Below the pieces are notes generated by a model, which was not told the origin of the DNA, did not search any database, and saw only the letters and a program-made list of their open reading frames with translations. Positions 1-9,467 of a DNA stretch of 64,000 nucleotides are shown piece by piece. The DNA is from Schizochytrium sp. CCTCC M209059 (lineage: Eukaryota > Sar > Bigyra > Thraustochytrida > Thraustochytriidae), in contig KN805398.1 in NCBI GenBank assembly GCA_000818945.1, positions 194,016-258,015 on the forward strand. Reading direction: 5' to 3'. The position numbers and the translations under genes were made by a program. The number at the start of each line of letters is the position of its first letter. Positions within the stretch are counted from its first letter, which is position 1.

Positions 1-657
1 GAGGTTACGATAGCAGTAGGGTCACGACATTTGAATTTTTGAATTTTTGAATATTTGTGAGAGCGGCCAGCGCTAACCACGGAGCAAGAAAATGAATGTC
101 ACTACTGCATATAGAGAAAGAGAACCTCGAAGATCGGGTTGCGGTCGATGGCAGATTGCACCCACCCACCCATCCATCCATCCAGCCATCCATCCATCCA
201 TCCATCCACGTGCAGAAGCTGCACGCTTTGGGGCTGGAGGACTGGCGGCGCCGAAACATGTCGATGGACTTGTGGAGCCAGCACAGCACCGCTTCTTCTC
301 CAAAACAAAAGGAGATAAAAGAATGTAGCGAGAGCGTCTTGAGAGAGCGTCTTGAAAGAGCATCTTGAGAGAGCGTCTCGAGAGCGCCTTGAGAGAGAGC
401 GCGAATGTCTCACATCTTGAGAGAGAGCGCGCGAGTCTCGCGTCTTGAGAGAGTGGATCTTGAGAGTGGCTTGGGTCCTCTACCTTGTCTCAACTTGAGA
501 TCGAGAGCTTGACATAAGCCTTACTTAGGCAGTGGCCGCTCTCATTTCTTGTCCACGACTGCATTCGCCTTTTCCGTACTCCACATCTTCCTTTTATCTT
601 CTCACAGCAGAAAACAAAAAGAACAGAAAGAAGAAACGAAGCCGAGGCTAGAGGTTA
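1..657. repeat. Intergenic repeat-rich stretch at the left edge
   Basis: No gene is supported here. Positions about 163-210 hold a CCAT/CATC tetranucleotide array. Positions about 325-480 hold a degenerate array of a 14-17 base unit around CTTGAGAGAGCG(TC). The open frames that cross the stretch simply translate these repeats in several frames (WMDG or HPSI runs) and are not genes. Positions 480-657 show no recognisable feature and are probably the 3' flank of the minus-strand gene that ends at 658. Confidence 0.6.
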
Positions 658-3192
658 TTAGCCTTCTGCTTGAATAAGTTTGCACAATCGCCCTCCCGCA
701 CCTTGCAAAGGCGGAGATCTCTCCGCTTTGTGACTAAGATTACTTGCCGCAGCAGGAGCGCGATGAAAGGACCGAACGAGAGCATCCGCACAGATCTGTG
801 AGATCTCGTGACAGAGCCGTACGGAGACAAAGTTGCTGTGCAGAGTCACATCGTGCAAGGTTCCACGACGCGCCGCGCCCCGAATAACGAGAGCTCCGAC
901 TTCCGTCACAAAGTTCTCCGCCAGATGCAATGCCGATATCCGGCTTCCAGGACGTGTCGTTGCTGCGGCGAGGGCTTGCGCGCCGTTGTCCCCAATACGA
1001 TTCGCTCGCAAATCGAGCTCTTCCAAAGTAACAGCCAAGCCCGCGAGCGTGCATGCACCGCGGTCGCCGATTTCGTTGCCCTCGAGCCCGAGTCGCCGGA
1101 GACGTGGACTTCCGGCAAGTGCGCCGACGATAGCCTCACACGAGGCATCGCCAAGCTGCATCGCGCAAAGTCTCACGGTCGAAAGTTGACTAGCTTGCAA
1201 CAATCGTGGAAAGAGCGTACGCGAGAAGCGAGCATCTGCGCATGAGGTACCGGAAGCTGTGCTTTGCAGATTGATAGTTCGCAGACTCTGTAGTTCGCCA
1301 TGCTCGACGCGCTCCCAAATATGCTCGCTCACCGAAGGATCTGCCCCTGCGCCACTAATTCCAAGTTCGACGAGGTTGTCCGCATTCGTCGCAATGTGCT
1401 TCACAGCGTCCAAACACGCTACAGGATCTGGGCTCGAGATCAGTCCATGAGCTTGATGCGAAGAAGAAGAAGAAGAAGAAGAAGAAGAAGAAGAAGAAGA
1501 AGAAGAAGAAGGACATCTTCTCTTTCCTCTTTTTGACAACGGGCTAAAGGTTGCACCGCTGCTGTGGAGTTTACCACGCGAGTGGAGACGCGAGATCCGA
1601 TCGGGAATAGAATTCCATCGGAGAAGATTATAGTTCCGTTGTCGCTGCAAACGCGAGTCCACGCAACCTCGTGCCACAAGCCGCCTTCGGTGTATTGCTT
1701 GCAGACGAGTCAGAGGGACGACGACGCATCGTACAAACTTCTCCTCACGGAGGCGCTGCGCACGTGCTCTAGCCAAAAACGTTCGCACAAAAGCTTCGAT
1801 GCGGGTTGCAGCACGGCGCCATCTTTGCAAGCGCTTAACTTGACGAGCCACTGCGTAGCCTCGATAAATCCGCTGAATTGTTGTCGCGGCATCGCGTATA
1901 CGACGCGCATCTGCAAGCACTGCACGGCACTGCAAGCGTGCAAAGTAGCCCCGAAGAAAGCATTGGATTCGGAGTGCCGCGCGTTCCCGTTCGCGCCGCA
2001 CATGTAGATGCGCAAGCGATGCGCGTGTCCGGGCTCCGCGCCATATGGCTGCCAGTTTGGTCATACCGCGCCGAAAACGGCTCATGCGAAAGGCTACACT
2101 TTGGCCAATTGTTTCCCACAATGCGCAGCTTAGCATACAGGCCGCGATGCGAAGTTCTTTTTGCGCCTCAATCACCGAGCGAAAGCGCTTTCTTGCATAG
2201 TACCCCCTAACGCGGGCCTGAACTTTGCTTACCATGCCGTGCTCGTAGTCAAAATAGGATCCCCAAGACACCGGACTCCAGCGACGCAAAGCAACGCGTG
2301 CGCGAGCATCCACTGGACGCAAATGGAACGCGGTCGCAGCAGCTTGCTCAGCACTGGTGTCGTCACCAATACTCTTGTACACGAAAGCCAGGTGCAGCCA
2401 TAGACGAGGACATTGCTGGCCTTGCTCAGTATTGAGGCCGTGAAGCGTGGCCTTGATGGACAGCTGGGTCTGATTCACTTTCTGACAGCGGGTTGCGAGA
2501 TCGTACCAGGTGTCAGCTGCCTCGCACCACGCTTTCACCGATGAGACGTCTTGGCGACGATCGCGGCGTTTCGAGAAGGCATCTTCAAATGCTTGCTCTG
2601 CGTGCTCCTCATACCTTCCTCTATATGCGCGTCCCTGCGCCCTGTTGCTCGCTTGCTGCTCTTGCAAACAAACGCCGAGAAGCAAGAGCACCTCACTCTC
2701 ACGAAAAATTGGCTTTTCCGTCATCGATGTAGTGTCTTCAAACTCGTCACCGGCAAGAACGCCGAGAAGATACTCTGCCGCATCGTCGTGCGCACCCATA
2801 TTCCATGCCGCGCTTGCCTGTGTTAGCGCGAGACGTTGGAGCTGTGCCTTGGAAGCAAGAGCTCGCGCCTCGGCAAGGACTAGCTCTGCTTCCTCAAATC
2901 TGCACTGTAACGTGAGTGCGTTTGCGAGAGTCATCAGATTCTCAGCTCGTATGCGTGCAGCTCTTCGTTTGCTCTTGTTTTTCTTCTTCTTGCTCGACAT
3001 TATCTGCGTGCTCTCCGCGACGACCTTGACGCTGCGTTGAAGCAGCTCCGTGGCCTCTGCCAGCGCATCGACAATATGCACGGCGGCGTAAGCATTGTCT
3101 TCGGCTTCGCCGTCCTCGCAGAATGCGTGTCGCTCGCATCTTTCAAGAATGTTCTTCGCGCGTGCCGCGCTCTCCTCGGCGTCCGCGGCCAT
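658..3192 (-). CDS. TPR, IQ-motif and leucine-rich-repeat protein
   Basis: The protein has 844 residues. The start is the ATG at 3192; the open frame runs about 30 codons further upstream but only from a TTG. The first third is alpha-helical with TPR-like helix pairs (roughly residues 60-310). Next come four IQ-type calmodulin-binding motifs around residues 325-510, with cores such as VQARVRGYYARKRF and TTIQRIYRGYAVARQ. A run of about 18 serines follows, encoded by a TCT microsatellite at 1460-1511. The C-terminal third carries RNase-inhibitor-type leucine-rich repeats, for example LRRLGLEGNEIGDRGACTL and LEELDLRANRIGDNGAQAL. No catalytic motif is visible. By domain content it is a scaffold regulated by calmodulin; similar IQ/LRR proteins occur in cilia and cytoskeleton, but a flagellar role is only a guess. 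It is divergent to the VTT gene at 3733. Confidence 0.8.
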   Translation of the reverse strand: MAADAEESAARAKNILERCERHAFCEDGEAEDNAYAAVHIVDALAEATELLQRSVKVVAESTQIMSSKKKKNKSKRRAARIRAENLMTLANALTLQCRFEEAELVLAEARALASKAQLQRLALTQASAAWNMGAHDDAAEYLLGVLAGDEFEDTTSMTEKPIFRESEVLLLLGVCLQEQQASNRAQGRAYRGRYEEHAEQAFEDAFSKRRDRRQDVSSVKAWCEAADTWYDLATRCQKVNQTQLSIKATLHGLNTEQGQQCPRLWLHLAFVYKSIGDDTSAEQAAATAFHLRPVDARARVALRRWSPVSWGSYFDYEHGMVSKVQARVRGYYARKRFRSVIEAQKELRIAACMLSCALWETIGQSVAFRMSRFRRGMTKLAAIWRGARTRASLAHLHVRRERERAALRIQCFLRGYFARLQCRAVLADARRIRDAATTIQRIYRGYAVARQVKRLQRWRRAATRIEAFVRTFLARARAQRLREEKFVRCVVVPLTRLQAIHRRRLVARGCVDSRLQRQRNYNLLRWNSIPDRISRLHSRGKLHSSGATFSPLSKRGKRRCPSSSSSSSSSSSSSSSSSHQAHGLISSPDPVACLDAVKHIATNADNLVELGISGAGADPSVSEHIWERVEHGELQSLRTINLQSTASGTSCADARFSRTLFPRLLQASQLSTVRLCAMQLGDASCEAIVGALAGSPRLRRLGLEGNEIGDRGACTLAGLAVTLEELDLRANRIGDNGAQALAAATTRPGSRISALHLAENFVTEVGALVIRGAARRGTLHDVTLHSNFVSVRLCHEISQICADALVRSFHRAPAAASNLSHKAERSPPLQGAGGRLCKLIQAEG
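1460..1511. repeat. (GAA)n / (TCT)n triplet microsatellite in coding sequence
   Basis: About 17 perfect AAG/GAA triplets. On the minus strand they encode the poly-serine run of the TPR/IQ/LRR protein. The length is likely to vary between strains without breaking the frame. Confidence 0.9.
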
Positions 3193-3732
3193 CGCCCCGG
3201 ACGCCGCGGCCGCGTTGAGCGTCGTCTTGGTTCTTGGTTCTCTTTTCTCACTCGCGTCGGGTCGAGTCAAGTCCAAGTCCAAGAGCGCCTCGGGCGCGGA
3301 AGCCTTCGTGCCCCCCTCTTAGAACTGGGACACCTCATCTGAGCAAAATAGATAGGGGTAATTCAGGAGTCTCTATAAGTTGCTACGAGCCCCTCTGGCT
3401 GAGAACGACTTTTCGCAACAACAGGAGAAAGGGGGGGGGTATGCAAGACAAGTGAAGGAGGAGGACTAAGCAAGGCGTCAACGAGGCGAGGATTGTGCAT
3501 AACATAACCTACACGCGAATCCTGTCCATCTCGACGAGACGAGACCGGGCGTTGGCGGGAAGCACGTAGAGAGAGGCTGCTCTGGCCTGACGGGACGCAA
3601 GTCTTGCTTGCTTGCTTCCTCGCTTGCTCGTTTCCTCTGCCCGGTCGGTCGGGCCAGCGGCGGCGGCGGGTACTGCAAGACACCCTCCTGTGCGGCAGGG
3701 GGGAACGTACCGTGGCGAAGCTGGCGAGCACG
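3193..3732. other. Divergent intergenic region between two genes
   Basis: 540 bases between the minus-strand TPR/IQ/LRR start and the plus-strand VTT gene start, so it must hold both promoters. I see no clear TATA box. A G-run at 3432-3439 and CTTGCTTGCTTCC around 3604-3625 are the only low-complexity elements. The open frame of the VTT gene extends back to 3604 but the added residues resemble no VTT protein. Confidence 0.5.
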
Positions 3733-4509
3733 ATGAACGTCAAGATGGCGCTCGTTGGCGGCGTGACGGCGGCGGCCGTTGCTGGGGCAGCGCTATGGCA
3801 AAGTGGCATGACCGTGGAGGAAGTCGTTGTCCTGGCCAAAGACCAAATGGACAACCTGGAGGACGTACTCCGAGAGCTCGGGCCGGTCAAGGGCCCTTTC
3901 TTGCTCTTTATCATTTATGTCATTTCAACGATCTTCATGCTTCCGCTCTGGGGATTCCACATGACCACGGGCTACGTGTATGGAACCTTTTACGCAGCAA
4001 TGCTCATCGCCACGACCCAGGCACTCGCCGCGGGAGCAGCCTTTACCATGTCGCGCTACGTTGTCGGGCCGTACGTGCGTGGCTTTCTCGAGCAAAAGTA
4101 CGGACGGAAATTCTTCGCTATTGATCGTGCCGTCAGTGACGAGGGCCTCAAGATCACTCTCTTGTTGCGCCTCTCTCCCTTGATCCCCTTTGGCATGAAC
4201 AATTACCTGTGTGGCATTACGCAAATGAAGCTTTGGGAATTCGTTGTTGGCACCTGGCTCGGCGTCTTGCCAGGCACAACTGCTTACTGTAATGTTGGTG
4301 CCATGGGTAAAACGGCTCTTGACAAGGGCACCACGCCATTGCAAAAGGGCGTCATGGTGCTTGGGCTTTGCGCAGGTCTCGCCGTCGTCAAGATTCTTTC
4401 AGACCTTAGCAGCAAGGCTCTCAAAGACGCTGGCATCGGAGACGAGGGCGCCGAGGACGCCAACAAGTCCGCCGCAGTGTCTTCGTCCGAGTCGAAAAAA
4501 TCCAAGTAG
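3733..4509 (+). CDS. VTT-domain (SNARE-associated Golgi / DedA-like, TVP38/TMEM64 type) membrane protein
   Basis: A 258-residue polytopic membrane protein. I chose the ATG at 3733 (MNVKMALVGG) over the one at 3604, because the 43 extra residues are basic and low in complexity. An N-terminal hydrophobic segment (residues 7-23) is followed by hydrophobic helices and two VTT hallmarks: a Gly-rich segment (GYVYGTFYAA, then ALAAGAAFTMSRYVVG) and the re-entrant-loop motif RLSPLIPFGMNNYLCG followed by a helix ending GTWLGVLPGT. Family members (TVP38, TMEM64, TMEM41B/VMP1) act in Golgi/ER membranes; TMEM41B/VMP1 are lipid scramblases. The tail is Ser/Lys-rich and ends KKSK, which could act as an ER-retrieval dilysine-type signal (inference). 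The family call is firm; the precise subfamily and function are not. Confidence 0.88.
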   Translation: MNVKMALVGGVTAAAVAGAALWQSGMTVEEVVVLAKDQMDNLEDVLRELGPVKGPFLLFIIYVISTIFMLPLWGFHMTTGYVYGTFYAAMLIATTQALAAGAAFTMSRYVVGPYVRGFLEQKYGRKFFAIDRAVSDEGLKITLLLRLSPLIPFGMNNYLCGITQMKLWEFVVGTWLGVLPGTTAYCNVGAMGKTALDKGTTPLQKGVMVLGLCAGLAVVKILSDLSSKALKDAGIGDEGAEDANKSAAVSSSESKKSK

Positions 4510-4792
4510 AGTTTTGTCCGTTCGCACTGGCGTGCGGACACCATGTAGTTTTCGAGCCGCGCATCTCTCTTTGGCTCACAGAAAAGTCTTTTTCGTATAC
4601 ACCTTCAATCAAACCAAACTATTTTCTTTTCTTTTCTTTCGTTTGTAAATTCTGCTAAAGCACAGTACGAAAGCTCCGACGTCGCATACGAGTTGTGGGT
4701 ATACGTACGTTTTATGATGCGCAATCACTAATAATTCGCTGCTGAAGCGAAAAAAGGAAAGAAAGAAAGAAAAAAGAAAAGTTTATGAACAC

Positions 4793-6676
4793 CTACTGCG
4801 CGTCACTCGTGGGCAACCAGGATGGTGGAAGCTCCTCAGGCAAGGGCTCGTCCTTGAGAGCAAAGGTCTCGATGAGATGTCTGGCAATAGCAAACTCCTC
4901 GAGCGTGAGTGACCCATCTTGATCAAGGTCGCTCAGGTTCCAGATTTGCCGGAGCTTGGACTTGGCGACCCCTGTGGCCACGAGAATATCACGCACCTCG
5001 TTTCCATGAATCTTCCGCTTTCCATCGACATCGCGCACGGGACCAAGAGCATCAAACTCGCCGCTGTAAAGCGCAAGTGAATCGGGATCAACAGCCCAAT
5101 CCTTGTTTGTGACGCTCAACGGAGGCGGGGCACCATCTTTTGCGCCAAAAGGATTCTCATCGCCGGCTGATCGCTTCGCCTCCGCGGCGCGCTTTCGACC
5201 GGCTTCTGCCGTATGCTGCGCGTGCAGTCGAGGAAGATGAGAAGAGAGGATATCGTTGAGCTCAACGATCATGCGCTGATTAAGCGGAGGAAACTTGGAG
5301 AGATCGTTGTCAGTGTGCGTCTTGAGGGCGCGACGAAAGGTCTCGGGCCGCGGAAAATCGCCGAGAGGCACGCCGTGCTTGCGGTGAATTTCCTGGTACT
5401 CGTTCTCCAACGAGTCGAGCATCTTTTGCAGCGCTTTCTCCTTGAACATGAGCGGGAGTTTGTTACGCAAATGGTCCACGATGAGTGCGTGCGTCTTGGC
5501 AGCACGTGCGCGCTTGACAACTTCATTGACCTTGCGCGTAATGGCCGACCCGGGCAGGGAGCGAAGGTCATCGATGAGATCAGTGCTCTCCTTGCGAAAG
5601 AGTTCCTCAAAGATGCGGTTTTGCAAGGGGTTATCCCAAAAGCTGCCCACGTAGACGCGCACCACCTCTGGGGTTCGAATGATTTTGCCAAGGGACCACA
5701 TCAGGGCGCCATGCACGCGCATGAGCTGCTGCGCATCGACGGCATCTGCCTTGTTGAGCACGACGCGAATTTTTTCGTCGTGGCCGCGCAGCGCGGCAAT
5801 CGCTGTCTGGAACTCGTCACTAATGTCCAGCTTGTGAGCATCAAAGAGTAAGAGAATGCGGTCGCAGCGGCCCGCAAACCATTCAACCACACCTGTGTAA
5901 TCGTACGAGCGGCCGATTCGCTGCTTCTCTCCAGCGAGGACGCCCGGGGTGTCGACAAAGGTAATGTGCTTCAAGATGCTCGCTTTGCCACCCTCCGCCG
6001 TCGTGCTCGTCTGGGCGCACTCTAATTTGTCAAGAAAGGCGGCGCCGAAGCGCTGCAGTGAGCGAAACGGACGATCCGACTGCACGGCGAGAGCGTTGCC
6101 AGGGATCACTGTGTCACTGCTGCTGGGGTCGTCGCTACCTGCAACAATGGTAAAGCGGTCGGTCGTGGGCTCCGGACCGATGCGCTGGCCCGGGAAGTCG
6201 CGTCCCACGAGATACCGGATGAAGGACGTCTTGCCCACGGAGTACTGGCCGATGAGGAGCACCATGGGCTTGGCGTCAAAGTCGGCATCGGTCATGACGG
6301 GCGAATAGAATTCGCCAAACTTGAATTGGACTTCGAGCGGCTTGATGCCTGCGCGGTAGAGCCGCTTCAGACCCTCGACGGTGGCGTCGTTATGGGTCGC
6401 GTTGGTGCTGCCTGCGCCAGAGTCGCTGCTGGTGATGCTTGTGTAGCAGCTTTCGCATACGCGTTGCGGCGAGTTCTTGCTAAAGCCGAGCTCGGGGAGC
6501 GCCACGTACCGGGCTGCGCACCTTGCGCAAAACACGGATCCGCACTTGCGGCAGTGGTGCTTGCGGACCGACATGGAGAACTTGGTATCGCACGCCTCGC
6601 AGTTCAAGACGAACTCATCCTTCACCCAGTGCGACACGTCTGGGCCCGTTGCTGTCGCGCTGCTGCTCGACGACAT
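4793..6676 (-). CDS. FYVE finger-EHD (EH-domain dynamin-like ATPase) fusion protein
   Basis: 627 residues. Residues 17-80 form a FYVE zinc finger with all eight cysteines in four CxxC pairs plus the WxxD, RKHHCR and RVC signatures that bind PI3P. An EHD-type dynamin-like G domain follows: P-loop GQYSVGKT (143-150), switch TTDRF (171-175), DTPG (242-245) and NKAD (308-311), then the EHD helical region. The C-terminal EH domain (about 530-620) has a complete EF-hand loop (DLDQDGSLTLEEF). An NPF tripeptide (DENPFG) sits in the linker before the EH domain, where animal EHDs carry a GPF/NPF-type autoinhibitory contact. EHDs bind ATP and remodel endosomal membranes; the FYVE finger would add PI3P targeting to early endosomes (inference). 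Usual EHDs are about 535 residues and lack FYVE. Confidence 0.92.
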   Translation of the reverse strand: MSSSSSATATGPDVSHWVKDEFVLNCEACDTKFSMSVRKHHCRKCGSVFCARCAARYVALPELGFSKNSPQRVCESCYTSITSSDSGAGSTNATHNDATVEGLKRLYRAGIKPLEVQFKFGEFYSPVMTDADFDAKPMVLLIGQYSVGKTSFIRYLVGRDFPGQRIGPEPTTDRFTIVAGSDDPSSSDTVIPGNALAVQSDRPFRSLQRFGAAFLDKLECAQTSTTAEGGKASILKHITFVDTPGVLAGEKQRIGRSYDYTGVVEWFAGRCDRILLLFDAHKLDISDEFQTAIAALRGHDEKIRVVLNKADAVDAQQLMRVHGALMWSLGKIIRTPEVVRVYVGSFWDNPLQNRIFEELFRKESTDLIDDLRSLPGSAITRKVNEVVKRARAAKTHALIVDHLRNKLPLMFKEKALQKMLDSLENEYQEIHRKHGVPLGDFPRPETFRRALKTHTDNDLSKFPPLNQRMIVELNDILSSHLPRLHAQHTAEAGRKRAAEAKRSAGDENPFGAKDGAPPPLSVTNKDWAVDPDSLALYSGEFDALGPVRDVDGKRKIHGNEVRDILVATGVAKSKLRQIWNLSDLDQDGSLTLEEFAIARHLIETFALKDEPLPEELPPSWLPTSDAQ

Positions 6677-7769
6677 CTTGTCTCCGCCTCACTTGCCCGG
6701 ATGAAGGCGACGAGAAAGAGGGACTCGGACCGTCTGCACTCGCGACGAGCTCGCCGCGAGGCTCGCGTGTCGCAAGGGGCACAAGACGCGCTTCGCCCGG
6801 GCCCCGTCAGCTGCGATGGCCTACGCGCTCGTTTGCTCGCTGTCGCTCGCTTGGCTTTTACTTGCTTGCTTGCTTGGCTTCGAAAGATTCTGGATGCCTT
6901 CATGCTGTATGTCCCTAGCTATCGCGGTAGCTGCAGCTGCAGCAGCTGCTGCTGCTCATGGTGACATGGAAAGCGCGACGCTCATGGTGAGGGACGAGAT
7001 GGACTTGTTTCTGAATGATACGCGGAGGAGGAGAAGAGGAGAAGAAGTATACAACAACAACAACAAGAACATGAGGATGGAGACGTCATCGATGGCGGTG
7101 GATGACGCTGGTTGCTATGGGTAAACCGACCCACTCGATTCTCATCACCCGGCAACCAACAAAGACGCTCGCTTATCTCCGATCAAATCGATGCTCATAA
7201 CGTCAACGATGACGGGGACTCGGGACCGCCAGCCGGCCTCATCACGCCTCGCAGGCCTCGCAGACATTTCAGCGTCAGCCCACCCCCCCTCCACTGGCAC
7301 CCCCGTCGCCGTCCCAGGCCTCGCCAATCTCCCTCGGCAGCGAGCTAGCAAGAAGCAGCGACAGCGACAACGACCCGCTGGAAGAGTCCTCGTCCTCGCT
7401 TGCACGGACCGTGCGCCCCCCACACACACATGCATACGTACGTAGGGGTAGGGCCTGTTGTGACAAGTTCAGGCGGCGCAAAATTGCCGCAAGGAGACGC
7501 GCTCTCTTCGGCTTCCGGATCGACCGTCGGTGGGAGCGACGCCGCGGTGGGAGCGGTGCCGCGCAAGAGAGCATAACCCAAACACATGTCTCGCCGCAGA
7601 CGTTACCTTCGTACCGGGAGTGGTCAGAAAGCCCCCCTTCCGCGACGAGGCGTCGCCACCTCGAGCGTCCGGGTCGAGGCAGGCGGTGGCGGCGTTCTTC
7701 TGACCCTCCAGGGTGGACGGAACCGCAAAGGGTGCGAGGGGCCTCACGAGCTCGTCCCTCGCGAGGGAA
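6677..7769. other. Divergent intergenic region
   Basis: 1.1 kb between the FYVE-EHD start (minus) and the first GT8 gene start (plus). It contains short low-complexity stretches (GCTTGCTTGCTTGG near 6850, CAGCTGCAGCAGCTGCTGCTGC near 6930-6957, ACAACAACAACAA near 7053) and no convincing gene. Short open frames here have no family features. The part just before 7770 is only weakly similar to the region before the second GT8 paralog. Confidence 0.5.
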
Positions 7770-9467
7770 ATGTCGCTCTCCCCGTTCGGACGAGGGTGCC
7801 TCTTGGCCTTCACGCTCGTGGCGCTCGCCTACACGCAATTTGTGTTGCTCGAAAGGGCGTACATATTTAATAACTTTCGCTTCTTCGCGGAACGTGAAAG
7901 CGAGTATGCTCACGAAAACAACACCACATCCTCTCCTTGGATGTTGATTCCGCCCTCGCTGAGCGAACTTAGCCACCAGGCTAGCATCGGGACGCGCTGG
8001 GTGACCTTGCTCGACGCCTCCGTGTCCTCGCGTGCCTTTAAGCGCCACATGTTCACAAAGCATCAGAATAGAAACATTGCATGGCTCGAGATGAGCATCC
8101 TGGCGACTCCGGGGGCCCCGGAAAAACTCTTGACATGGGCCAAGGACCTGGGCGTGATGATTCACCCAGTACCGTCTCTTACATGCAAGAACACGACAGC
8201 ACCGGCGTCGCAGAGACACCACATGGCCAGAATCTACGCGTGGTGCTTGACCGGCGGGCCCGTTGTGTTTACACGGGCTCACACACTCATCCTCCGTGAT
8301 CTGCGTCAATTTGAGTCGCGATGTAGTAGCGATGTCGCCTATTGCGGTCCAGGGGCGTTTGAGAATCTCCCAACGTTTGAAATCGATTCGGGAATCTTCA
8401 TGGCTCGACCCCACGAAGCACATTGCCAGGCGCTTCGCTCGATGGCCGAAAATAGCACCCAGCATCCTCAGGATTGCGAAAAGGGCCTTCTCAACTCTTA
8501 CTTTGACACTGTCAACCGGACCGTGCTTGATTTCCGGTACAACGCGGCACTAGGAGGGAAGAAAAATAGCGTGCAGACATTTGCAAATGCCATTGTTGCC
8601 CAGTACGAGCCACCACAAGAGGCTCGCTTGAAGCGTGAGGAAGCAGTGCGCGTCGTCCTAGAATCGACCGATCGAGCGTTCGATCGCTTCGAGGCTGTTC
8701 GCGCGGGGCGAATCCCAAGGCGTGTCATCTATGCGACGATTTTAACGCCAGCGCCAAAGGGATACACGCATTCGACCACTCCCGAGGCCTTCAAGGCCCA
8801 TCATGTTAGCAAATTTGTCAATGGCAAGATTCCTTGGGAGAATCATGCGATCATCTACACAGAGAACGCTTTTCCGGAATACAGGGCGTGGCTCAAAGCT
8901 CGCGGAGGGCATATAATAAAAGTGCCGCCGCTGTTTTGTGAGAATGGCCGCGACAAGCGCTACAAGTACCAGTTCACCAAACTTCAGATGTGGAATCTCA
9001 CAGAGTGGGATACCATTGTGTACACAGATCTCGACACGCTCGTGACGGGCGATATCTCACAGCTGTGGCAATCGTGTCCGGATGGTGTAGATCTCTGTGG
9101 CGCGGCGGAGAGCTTTCGATTACCGGATGCGCAATACATCAATGGGGGTCTTCTACTTGCACGACCGAGCAAGGAGTTCTATCGAGACCTGATTGCAGGT
9201 CGTGAAACATACAAAAGCTCGACGTACCTCTGCGAGCAAGACTACCTCAACTACTTTCTCACAGAACAACGAATCGGTATTGTCGACCCGAAGTACAATA
9301 TCATGAGCTTTGATAAGGCGCGCACAGTCCCCTATGAAGACGCGAGGCTTATCCACTCCAAAAAGGAGCATGAGGAAAGACTTAAATTTGCAGTCACGGA
9401 AGAAGATCGCAGCTTCATCGACAGAGAGCGCAAGAGTATTGCGCGGCTTGTGTCAGACTTTGACTAA
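7770..9467 (+). CDS. Tandem-domain GT8 family glycosyltransferase, paralog 1
   Basis: A 565-residue type II membrane protein. The ATG at 7770 is used because the open frame upstream starts only at GTG and the paralog has an equivalent MS-start. An N-terminal signal anchor (about residues 10-30) and a short stem precede two homologous GT8-like halves. The C-terminal half (about 315-540) keeps the metal-binding DxD (DLD, residues 420-422, in DTIVYTDLDTLVTGDISQLW), an INGGLLLARP segment, and a CEQDYLNYF...VDPKYN segment. The N-terminal half (about 73-270) aligns to it segment by segment (IDSGIFMARP, CEKGLLNSYF...LDFRYN) but has RAH (169-171) in place of DxD. So one catalytic and one probably inactive domain are expected, in the Golgi. 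The sugar donor is unknown. Its near-copy lies 2.7 kb downstream. Confidence 0.88.
   Translation: MSLSPFGRGCLLAFTLVALAYTQFVLLERAYIFNNFRFFAERESEYAHENNTTSSPWMLIPPSLSELSHQASIGTRWVTLLDASVSSRAFKRHMFTKHQNRNIAWLEMSILATPGAPEKLLTWAKDLGVMIHPVPSLTCKNTTAPASQRHHMARIYAWCLTGGPVVFTRAHTLILRDLRQFESRCSSDVAYCGPGAFENLPTFEIDSGIFMARPHEAHCQALRSMAENSTQHPQDCEKGLLNSYFDTVNRTVLDFRYNAALGGKKNSVQTFANAIVAQYEPPQEARLKREEAVRVVLESTDRAFDRFEAVRAGRIPRRVIYATILTPAPKGYTHSTTPEAFKAHHVSKFVNGKIPWENHAIIYTENAFPEYRAWLKARGGHIIKVPPLFCENGRDKRYKYQFTKLQMWNLTEWDTIVYTDLDTLVTGDISQLWQSCPDGVDLCGAAESFRLPDAQYINGGLLLARPSKEFYRDLIAGRETYKSSTYLCEQDYLNYFLTEQRIGIVDPKYNIMSFDKARTVPYEDARLIHSKKEHEERLKFAVTEEDRSFIDRERKSIARLVSDFD

Noticed and set aside
100..330. Small coding frames with HPSIHPSI or WMDGWMDG repeats
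   Set aside because: They are translations of a CCAT tetranucleotide array open in several frames on both strands.
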